A DNA stretch of 5,716 nt from a candidate division LCP-89 bacterium (lineage in GTDB: Bacteria > Electryoneota > B3-LCP), in the NCBI GenBank assembly GCA_025774735.1, contig JALGZU010000441.1, positions 1-5,716 on the forward strand, read 5' to 3'. The translations under genes were made by a program, and so were the position numbers. Below the pieces are notes generated by a model. It worked only from the letters and a program-made list of their open reading frames with translations. It had not been told where the DNA came from and ran no database searches. Below, piece after piece: positions 1 through 4,615 of this stretch (position 1 is its first letter; each line of letters opens with the position of its first letter).

Positions 1-1
1 C

Positions 2-1009
2 GCCGACCAGAAGAAACTGCTCCACCCGGCTCACAATCCCTTCTTTCAGCACGCCCAGATGACCCGCCTCATCGCCCGGCGAGACGGTAAACCCGTCGGA
101 CGCATCTGCGCCATCGACAACCTGGCTCACCAGGAGTACTGGCAGGAATCGGTCGGATTCTTTGGATTTTTCGAATGCGAAAACGATCCCGAAACCGCCC
201 GGGCTCTGGTCGAAGCGGCGGCGGACTGGTTGAAACCACGCGGCATCGACGTCATGCGCGGCCCCATGAATCCGTCCACAAACGACAGCTGCGGACTGCT
301 GGTCGAGGGCTTCGATTCACCTCCCATGGTGATGATGCCCTACAACCCCCATTATTACGCTGACCTGCTGGAGGCGGCCGGACTGGCGAAAGTCAAAGAT
401 CTGCTTGCTTACAAAATCACCGAGGATTCCTTGACGGAGCGCATCCTGCGCGTGGGAGAAAAACTCGCCGAGCGGGTGAAAGTTACGATTCGATCTATCG
501 AAAAGAAGAACCTTGATGCCGAGATCGAGCGCATTCGCTCCATCTACAACCAGGCCTGGTCGAAGAACTGGGGCTTCGTCCCCATGACCGAAGCCGAGTT
601 CGATCACACCGCCAACGATCTCAAGAAACTGCTGGATCCCGCCCTCGCCTACATCGCAGAAGATGGTGACCGGCCGATCGGCTTTTCACTGGCGCTGCCG
701 GATATCAACATGGCCTTGAAGTACGCCAACGGCAGGCTCTTTCCAGTCGGGATTTTCAAGCTTCTCTACCATGCCAGAAAGATCAACCGCGCCCGCGTCA
801 TTACGACGGGAGTGGTGGAGGAATACCGGAATCGCGGTGTCGACGTCCTCTTCTACCTCGAATCGTACAAGCGCGGCGTAGCGGCCGGCTACACGAGTGC
901 GGAATTGTCCTGGATTCTGGAGGACAATGAAGCGATGAACCGGGCCGTTACGTCGGTTATCGGCGGCGAACTCTACAAGCGCTATCGCATCTACGATAAA
1001 GCCTTATGA
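2..1009 (+). CDS. GNAT-superfamily acyltransferase, 5'-truncated by the window; candidate bacterial ceramide synthase (bCerS-like)
   Basis: The frame is open from the first complete codon (nt 2) through an ATG at 59 to TGA at 1007-1009. The 19 residues before that ATG, including HNPFFQHAQ, look like family sequence, so the true start lies left of the window and the ATG is internal. About 335 residues are visible; from memory the family is about 370-390, so roughly 40 are missing. The C-terminal part is GNAT-like: motif A appears as GVVEEYRNRG at visible residues 270-279, followed by a helix and a final strand with paired tyrosines. The stretch MRGPMNPSTND (85-95) is a family signature I recognise in uncharacterised GNAT proteins. 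GNAT enzymes move an acyl group from acyl-CoA to an amine. Bacterial ceramide synthase is a GNAT-type enzyme, and the downstream reductase resembles its pathway partner, so acylation of 3-ketosphinganine is a plausible role. The GNAT fold is fairly secure; the substrate is inferred. Confidence 0.82.
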   Translation, partial: ADQKKLLHPAHNPFFQHAQMTRLIARRDGKPVGRICAIDNLAHQEYWQESVGFFGFFECENDPETARALVEAAADWLKPRGIDVMRGPMNPSTNDSCGLLVEGFDSPPMVMMPYNPHYYADLLEAAGLAKVKDLLAYKITEDSLTERILRVGEKLAERVKVTIRSIEKKNLDAEIERIRSIYNQAWSKNWGFVPMTEAEFDHTANDLKKLLDPALAYIAEDGDRPIGFSLALPDINMALKYANGRLFPVGIFKLLYHARKINRARVITTGVVEEYRNRGVDVLFYLESYKRGVAAGYTSAELSWILEDNEAMNRAVTSVIGGELYKRYRIYDKAL

Positions 1010-1992
1010 GTACCCCGATCCTGGTCACCGGCGCCAACGGTTTCGTGGGCAGTCACGTGGTCGAAGAGCTCCTCCAGCACGGCTACTCCGTTCGCTGCCT
1101 GCTGCGTACGCATTCTCAACCGAACTGGATCGAAACCCTCCCCGTCGACATCCAACGGGTGGATTATTTCGATCCAAATGCATTGCGCAAGGCGGTTTCC
1201 GGAAGTGAGGCGATCCTGCACTTCGGGGGAGCCACCAAGGCGAAGGATAAAGAAGCGTTCTTCCACGCCAACACCCGCACCACGAAAGCCCTCCTGAGCG
1301 CCGCCGCGGACGCCTGCCCCGACCTCACCCTGTTTCTCTTCTGTTCCAGCCAGGCTGCACTGGGACCGTCGCCGTCGCTCGATCCATTGGACGAGAGTGC
1401 TCCAGTCCAGCCCATCTCCGACTATGGCTGGTCCAAGATGGCGGCTGAAAAGCTCTGCCGGGAATACGAGGAACGCTTTCCCATCGTCATTCTGAGGCCC
1501 CCCGCCGTTTACGGACCCCGGGATAAAGATATCCTCATCTTCTTCAAGACGATACGTTGGGGGATATCCCCCACGATCGGCAGGGGCGAACGCTACATCA
1601 GCCTGGTGCACGCAGGCGATATCGCACAAATCAGCCGCCTGATCCTCCACAAGCCGCAGCGGGGCATGCGCATCTATCACGTCACGGACGGAGACGTGCA
1701 CCGCTGGAGCCAGGTTCTGGACGCCATCGCCGAAGCGATGGATAAGCGGCCGATCCATATCGCCGTGCCGACGGGGCTGGCGGTGTTCATCAGTCGGGTG
1801 GTATCGGGATTTGCATCGGCGGCGGGACGCCTTTCGACGATGAACCGGGAAAAACTGAACGAAGTTCTGCAGAACTACTGGCTGATCAGTTCCAGGAGGG
1901 CGGAAGAGGAGTTAGGCTACCGGCCAAAATTCAAACTGGAGGAAGGCATCACCGATACGGTCCGCTGGTACCGTGAGCACCGGTGGCTGTGA
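1006..1992 (+). CDS. NAD(P)-dependent epimerase/dehydratase, extended SDR family; candidate ceramide or 3-ketosphinganine reductase (CerR-like)
   Basis: A complete protein of 328 residues. The N-terminal Rossmann motif TGANGFVGSH spans residues 8-17, the catalytic serine lies in the CSS stretch at 113-115, and the YxxxK pair is Tyr140/Lys144. The extended-SDR motif RPPAVYGPRD is at 164-173, and the C-terminus is the ELGYRP...LEEGI type (302-328). The protein is therefore a full-length, probably active NAD(P)-binding oxidoreductase in the cytosol or at the membrane face. Its ATG overlaps the TGA of the acyltransferase (ATGA at 1006-1009) and no clear Shine-Dalgarno precedes it, so translation is probably coupled. 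Layout and C-terminus resemble the reductase of bacterial sphingolipid synthesis (Caulobacter CerR; Bacteroides thetaiotaomicron BT_0972, as remembered), which reduces the 3-keto group. Sugar-nucleotide epimerase, dihydroflavonol-reductase-like or sterol-dehydrogenase-like roles cannot be excluded. SDR assignment is strong; substrate is moderate. Confidence 0.9.
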   Translation: MSTPILVTGANGFVGSHVVEELLQHGYSVRCLLRTHSQPNWIETLPVDIQRVDYFDPNALRKAVSGSEAILHFGGATKAKDKEAFFHANTRTTKALLSAAADACPDLTLFLFCSSQAALGPSPSLDPLDESAPVQPISDYGWSKMAAEKLCREYEERFPIVILRPPAVYGPRDKDILIFFKTIRWGISPTIGRGERYISLVHAGDIAQISRLILHKPQRGMRIYHVTDGDVHRWSQVLDAIAEAMDKRPIHIAVPTGLAVFISRVVSGFASAAGRLSTMNREKLNEVLQNYWLISSRRAEEELGYRPKFKLEEGITDTVRWYREHRWL

Positions 1993-2014
1993 ATGCAAGG
2001 ATGGGTTTTATTCA

Positions 2015-2039
2015 GGCGGGGGAAGAACCCCCGCCCTAC
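2015..2039 (-). repeat. REP-like GTAG hairpin, copy 1 (isolated)
   Basis: On the minus strand GTAG (2036-2039) is followed directly by a perfect 8-bp stem, arms GGCGGGGG at 2028-2035 and CCCCCGCC at 2015-2022, with a 5-nt TTCTT loop. The same 25-nt core recurs at 2441-2465 and 4555-4579. It starts only 22 bp after the SDR stop, so it could also work as an RNA hairpin at the 3' end of that mRNA, although no U-tract follows on the plus strand. Confidence 0.85.
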
Positions 2040-2057
2040 AAAAAATTGATTCGAACT

Positions 2058-2084
2058 GCTCGGGAGTGAATCTCCGGGCTTTTT
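2058..2084 (+). terminator. Rho-independent terminator of the acyltransferase-SDR operon
   Basis: The arm GCTCGGGAG (2058-2066) pairs with CTCCGGGC (2072-2079) around a TGAAT loop, with one bulged G (2062) and one G-U pair, and is followed at once by TTTTT (2080-2084). It lies 66 nt past the SDR stop codon. The stem is imperfect but GC-rich and the U-tract is well placed. Confidence 0.7.
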
Positions 2085-2119
2085 ATTGCTGTTTCCGGGA
2101 AAGCCGGGGCGACATACGT

Positions 2120-2143
2120 GGCGGACAAAAGCTGCTGTCCGCC
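2120..2143. repeat. Palindromic hairpin, single copy in the window
   Basis: Perfect 8-bp stem, GGCGGACA (2120-2127) with TGTCCGCC (2136-2143), around an 8-nt loop. It has no U-tract, so a terminator role is unlikely, and no GTAG beside it. It resembles the short palindromes scattered elsewhere in the spacers and is probably a member of another interspersed repeat family. Confidence 0.6.
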
Positions 2144-2301
2144 AATATTGTCGGTGGGTTTCCGCACGATTTAGATTTTGGAGGGACAAATTTGTTGCAG
2201 GAGGGGATGTTTGATATAGTCGTCATGGTTACGGGATAGTTACGATTGAAGAGCGTGTAATCGGGATTAAAGAGGAGGGTTATTATATATAATATACAAC
2301 A

Positions 2302-2326
2302 GGTCGGTCTTGCGCCGACCCCTTTT
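2302..2326 (+). repeat. GC-rich hairpin followed by CCTTTT; repeat or weak terminator
   Basis: GGTCGG (2302-2307) pairs with CCGACC (2315-2320), extended by a T-G pair, around a 5-nt loop, and is followed by CCTTTT. It could be a weak plus-strand terminator, but no plus-strand gene ends nearby, so an interspersed palindrome is at least as likely. No GTAG is attached. Confidence 0.45.
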
Positions 2327-2331
2327 GAAAA

Positions 2332-2465
2332 ATGAGATTGCCACGTCATCCGCCGTGCGGCGGATTCCTCGCCCCGAAGGGGCCCCCTTGGGGCAATGAC
2401 CATATGGAAAAGGGCAACCCACCGGATTGCCCCTACAAATGGCGGGGGAAGAATCCCCGCCCTAC
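2332..2465 (-). repeat. Composite palindromic repeat, copy A (134 bp), downstream of the intact propeller gene
   Basis: Read on the minus strand, it contains GTAG (2462-2465) plus hairpin 2441-2461 (same core as 2015-2039, with one G-T pair), GTAG (2433-2436) plus hairpin 2412-2432 (arms GGGCAA and TTGCCC), and then a third palindromic block bounded by GTCATTGC and GCAATCTC. That block contains a 7-bp stem, ATCCGCC (2348-2354) with GGCGGAT (2359-2365). It is collinear with 4468-4579 except for one extra 22-bp segment in the 2371-2394 stretch, which itself forms GC-rich hairpins. On the minus strand the last palindrome is followed by ATTTTT (2333-2328), so the unit may also end the propeller mRNA. 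Confidence 0.85.
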
Positions 2466-2471
2466 GACAAG

Positions 2472-2511
2472 ATTCCTGCGTTCGCAGGTCCGTAGGACTC
2501 CTATGGAGAAT
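2472..2511. repeat. Branched (cloverleaf-like) palindrome
   Basis: The outer arms ATTC (2472-2475) and GAAT (2508-2511) enclose three small inverted repeats: CCTGCG/CGCAGG (2475-2480 with 2483-2488), GTCC/GGAC (2488-2491 with 2495-2498) and CTCC/GGAG (2498-2501 with 2505-2508). The simple form of this element, with uninterrupted 9-base arms, is at 4431-4450. The copy lies 9 bp past the propeller stop codon and may form a 3' stem structure in that mRNA. Confidence 0.6.
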
Positions 2512-2519
2512 GACAAATC

Positions 2520-4199
2520 CTACCGGATAATGACCACCTTCTTCACCGCCTGACCGTAACCGGTTTTCAACCGCACGAAATACACCCCGGAGGTCAAATC
2601 CCGCAGGTCGTATGTGGCTGCATGGCTGCCGGCGGCGTAATGCCCCTCCCCGATGACGCCGATCCTCCGGCCCAAGAGGTTGTAAAGGTCGATCTCCACC
2701 CACCCAGCCTCCGGCAGGGTGAATTGCACGAGACCGTTGGAAACGCCCGAAATCTGGGGATAGATTTCTGCGGGTCGTTTGCGCGGATCCGGCCCACCCA
2801 GGGTGCCATCGGCGTTGACGTGCTTGCCATAGATATCCCAAATATCAGGGCCCGTTTTAATACCAAAGATACCCGCCGCACCCCCTTCATCGTCAGGAAT
2901 GACGCCGGGATATAGGAACGTTGAATTACTCGATTCCTCCAGATAAGTCAAAAGCGTTCCATTGTCTCCGAACTGTTTATCCCCTCGTATGTCAAGCGCT
3001 TGTATATATAGAAACATCCCGCGTGGAGTGGGGACAGTAGGGACTTTAAACATGTATATTCCAAAAAAATAGGGATAGCGAAAGGCAAAATGGGATTCCC
3101 ATCCCCACACCAGATTGTCGAAATGCGCCATCTCGGCGCCCACATGCCCGCTGCCGTAGGTCGGCCAGTAGAGGTTGCCATCCATATCCATGCGCTGGCC
3201 GTATACGGTTCTCCAGCCATTTTGCTCCAAATCGTCGATCCATCCTAAGTAGAAGTAACCCGGTTCGCCGGGAACCATCTGGTTCATATCATTCCAACTC
3301 ACATAATGCTGATGCCACAAAATGTCACCGTTCGGCCCGACGCGATAGGCTCGGTTTCCTGAACCGCTGCCTGCGTGCAGAATAAAACCGTTTTCACCGT
3401 CGGGGATGATTTCATGGGTCCAGGGATTATTTTCGTAGATTACCAATCCTCCGGCTGGATCCCACATCGCCTGCCCCAGCGAATCGAATCTCTGCATGAA
3501 CACCGAGCCATTAGGGATACGTGAATCGATCCAGACCATGTAGACGCCCCCTTCACCATCTGGAACAAGCCTTGGACTTCCCTCATCATGGGGACTTGAT
3601 AAAACGAGCTTTCCGCTGTCGCTCCAGGCTGTCTGACCTTCCGAATCAATATGCTGCAACCAGATATCTACGGAAGATCCTGGCTCATCAGGAAGGTAGG
3701 AAACGGCGAAGTAGAACCCGCCGTTGCCGTCAGGGCAGATGTCTATACCTTGTTCTGAAAGCGGATATATCTTTTTGGCCGAATCTCCCCACATGATGTT
3801 CCCAAGTGAATCCAGGCGTTGAGCATAAACCCCGGTATCGGGCAATGAATTCATCACCCAATAGATAATCGCACCTCCTTCACCATCAGCTTTTACTTTT
3901 GGATAATAGGTGTGCCTTGAGTTGAAGGCGGGCCAGACCGACTGTGGCTCAGGGTATACTAATTGACCGTTTCGATCAACAATTTGGTAGCTATTTCCGG
4001 ACCAACCCTTATAACACACCACCAGTATGCGACCGTCCGCTAAGGGTAAGGTAGTTGGAGATCTTTCTGACGTGTCCGGATCAGCCGCCACTGGCAGGTT
4101 CTCCTCCAACGTGGTGTATTCGAACCACCAGGCGAGGGAGGAGCCAGTCCAGGCGAGGAGAAAAGTGGGAATGAGCAGTATGAAGATTCTTGATCGCAT
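2520..4199 (-). CDS. Secreted beta-propeller-like protein with C-terminal type IX-like (Por) sorting module
   Basis: A protein of 559 residues starting at ATG 4197-4199 and ending with TAG at 2520-2522. Residues 1-23 are a signal peptide: Arg-rich start, hydrophobic core, likely cut after SLA at 21-23. Residues about 60-465 hold about eight degenerate repeats of 49-65 residues. Each has an aromatic/Gln-Arg strand with a D-x-x-G turn ending in W, such as QRLDSLGN (127-134), QRFDSLGQ (236-243) and QRMDMDGN (335-342); several are preceded by DGEGG-like turns (105, 157, 214, 267). This suggests a seven- or eight-bladed propeller. Residues about 478-559 (LPEAG, LYNLLGRR, LTSGVYFVRL, final KKVVIIR) match the type A sorting domain pattern, although the usual YPNPFN start is degenerate. 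Likely exported to the periplasm, then across the outer membrane or onto the surface; ligand or activity unknown. It has its own promoter and no obvious Shine-Dalgarno. A tandem paralogue lies upstream. Confidence 0.9.
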   Translation of the reverse strand: MRSRIFILLIPTFLLAWTGSSLAWWFEYTTLEENLPVAADPDTSERSPTTLPLADGRILVVCYKGWSGNSYQIVDRNGQLVYPEPQSVWPAFNSRHTYYPKVKADGEGGAIIYWVMNSLPDTGVYAQRLDSLGNIMWGDSAKKIYPLSEQGIDICPDGNGGFYFAVSYLPDEPGSSVDIWLQHIDSEGQTAWSDSGKLVLSSPHDEGSPRLVPDGEGGVYMVWIDSRIPNGSVFMQRFDSLGQAMWDPAGGLVIYENNPWTHEIIPDGENGFILHAGSGSGNRAYRVGPNGDILWHQHYVSWNDMNQMVPGEPGYFYLGWIDDLEQNGWRTVYGQRMDMDGNLYWPTYGSGHVGAEMAHFDNLVWGWESHFAFRYPYFFGIYMFKVPTVPTPRGMFLYIQALDIRGDKQFGDNGTLLTYLEESSNSTFLYPGVIPDDEGGAAGIFGIKTGPDIWDIYGKHVNADGTLGGPDPRKRPAEIYPQISGVSNGLVQFTLPEAGWVEIDLYNLLGRRIGVIGEGHYAAGSHAATYDLRDLTSGVYFVRLKTGYGQAVKKVVIIR

Positions 4200-4227
4200 G
4201 GCGACAACCGGAAAGTGTCCGATTTAT

Positions 4228-4256
4228 AATATACAACCTGAATTCGGGAAAGTCAA
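4228..4256 (-). promoter_or_regulatory. Sigma70-type promoter of the propeller gene
   Basis: On the minus strand, TTGACT (4251-4256) is separated by exactly 17 bp from TATATT (4228-4233). Transcription would begin near 4221, giving a leader of about 20 nt before the ATG at 4199 with no recognisable Shine-Dalgarno. Spacing and box quality are good; an overlapping TATTAT (4226-4231) is a weaker alternative. The 13-bp block 4225-4237 recurs exactly at 2288-2300. Confidence 0.6.
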
Positions 4257-4300
4257 GAGAAGATTTGAAGGTGGGGAAGATTTTTTTGGGGGATCTTGTC

Positions 4301-4339
4301 TGAACCGCGGATTACGCGGATTACACTGATTTCGCGGAT
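4301..4339. repeat. Short direct-repeat tract built on CGCGGATTA
   Basis: CGCGGATTA occurs twice in succession (4307-4315 and 4315-4323, sharing one base), followed by TTCGCGGAT at the end after ACACTGA. This resembles a spacer repeat (CACGGATTACACGGATTACACTGATTT type) that I remember from many unrelated bacterial genomes; that comparison is recollection and not a search. Function unknown. Confidence 0.5.
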
Positions 4340-4347
4340 AAAAAATA

Positions 4348-4371
4348 GCGGCAGACGAGCTGCCGCACTAC
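4348..4371 (-). repeat. REP-like GTAG hairpin with GCGGCAG stem
   Basis: On the minus strand GTAG (4368-4371) and one T precede a perfect 7-bp stem, GCGGCAG (4360-4366) with CTGCCGC (4348-4354), and a 5-nt loop. The stem sequence is unlike the other GTAG hairpins, so what the family shares is the architecture and not the stem sequence. Confidence 0.7.
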
Positions 4372-4430
4372 GCTTTAAAAGGCGGGGGAGAAGAAGGGCG
4401 AACACTTAGGTGCGTCCCTGGCTTCCCTGG

Positions 4431-4450
4431 ATTCCTGCGTCCGCAGGAAT
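4431..4450. repeat. ATTCCTGCG palindrome, simple form
   Basis: The perfect 9-base inverted repeat ATTCCTGCG (4431-4439) with CGCAGGAAT (4442-4450) is separated by two bases. The layout resembles dRS3-type ATTCC...GGAAT elements known from Neisseria, by analogy only. The same left arm and core, with small extra hairpins inserted, is at 2472-2511. Confidence 0.65.
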
Positions 4451-4467
4451 GACCTAAAAAGTGAAAG

Positions 4468-4579
4468 ATGAGATTGCTTCGTCATTCGCCGCTCGGCGAA
4501 TTCCTCGCAATGACCATATGGAAAAGGGCGATCCACCGGGTTGCCCCTACAAATGGCGGGGGAAGAACCCCCGCCCTAC
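4468..4579 (-). repeat. Composite palindromic repeat, copy B (112 bp), downstream of the broken propeller gene
   Basis: Collinear with 2332-2465 but lacking its 22-bp hairpin insert. On the minus strand it contains GTAG (4576-4579) plus the perfect 8-bp hairpin 4555-4575, GTAG (4547-4550) plus hairpin 4526-4546, then the GTCATTGC...GCAATCTC block with a 7-bp stem, ATTCGCC (4484-4490) with GGCGAAT (4495-4501). One stem pair is T-A here and C-G in copy A, a compensatory change. The 4526-4531 arm reads GGGCGA where copy A has GGGCAA, still paired through a G-T. Confidence 0.85.
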
Positions 4580-4590
4580 GGATGTCGGGA

Positions 4591-4610
4591 TCGGGGACGA
4601 CCCCGACTAC
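4591..4610 (-). repeat. REP-like GTAG hairpin with TCGGGG stem
   Basis: On the minus strand GTAG (4607-4610) is followed directly by a perfect 6-bp stem, TCGGGG (4601-4606) with CCCCGA (4591-4596), and a 4-nt TCGT loop. It begins 5 bp past the remnant stop codon of the broken paralogue and is 31 bp from the next GTAG (4576-4579), giving a tandem array. Confidence 0.7.
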
Positions 4611-4615
4611 GGGCA

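Larger units (their letters stand above)
1993..2519. other. Repeat-rich spacer between convergent genes
   Basis: This 527-bp stretch separates the plus-strand SDR gene from the minus-strand propeller gene. It holds a GTAG hairpin (2015-2039), a terminator (2058-2084), two isolated hairpins (2120-2143 and 2302-2320), a composite repeat (2332-2465) and a branched palindrome (2472-2511). I see nothing convincing in 2144-2301 beyond an AT-rich tract at 2280-2300. Open frames crossing the region run through palindromes and have no ribosome-binding site. Confidence 0.7.
4200..4615. other. Repeat-rich spacer between tandem propeller genes
   Basis: This 416-bp stretch contains the promoter at 4228-4256, a direct-repeat tract (4301-4339), a GTAG hairpin (4348-4371), a simple palindrome (4431-4450), a composite repeat (4468-4579) and another GTAG hairpin (4591-4610). 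A lone GGCGGGGG at 4381-4388 may be a decayed half of the GTAG hairpin core. No coding sequence is convincing here; open frames over the repeats simply translate palindromes. Confidence 0.7.

Noticed and set aside
991..1758. Long minus-strand open frame opposite the SDR gene
   Set aside because: Shadow of a GC-rich coding sequence; the plus-strand protein has full SDR motifs and the antisense product has none.
2083..2226. Small minus-strand open frame of 47 codons (MTTISNIP...) downstream of the AT-rich promoter-like block
   Set aside because: No ribosome-binding site, low-complexity composition, it runs through the palindrome at 2120-2143, and its stop codon lies in the complement of the terminator T-tract.
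1973..2239. Plus-strand open frame across the end of the SDR gene and the spacer
   Set aside because: It starts inside the SDR gene in another frame and translates hairpin repeats and a terminator; no domain is recognisable.
2015..4610. CRISPR array
   Set aside because: Repeats are irregularly spaced, have different stems, and lack unique spacers of constant length; no cas gene is visible.
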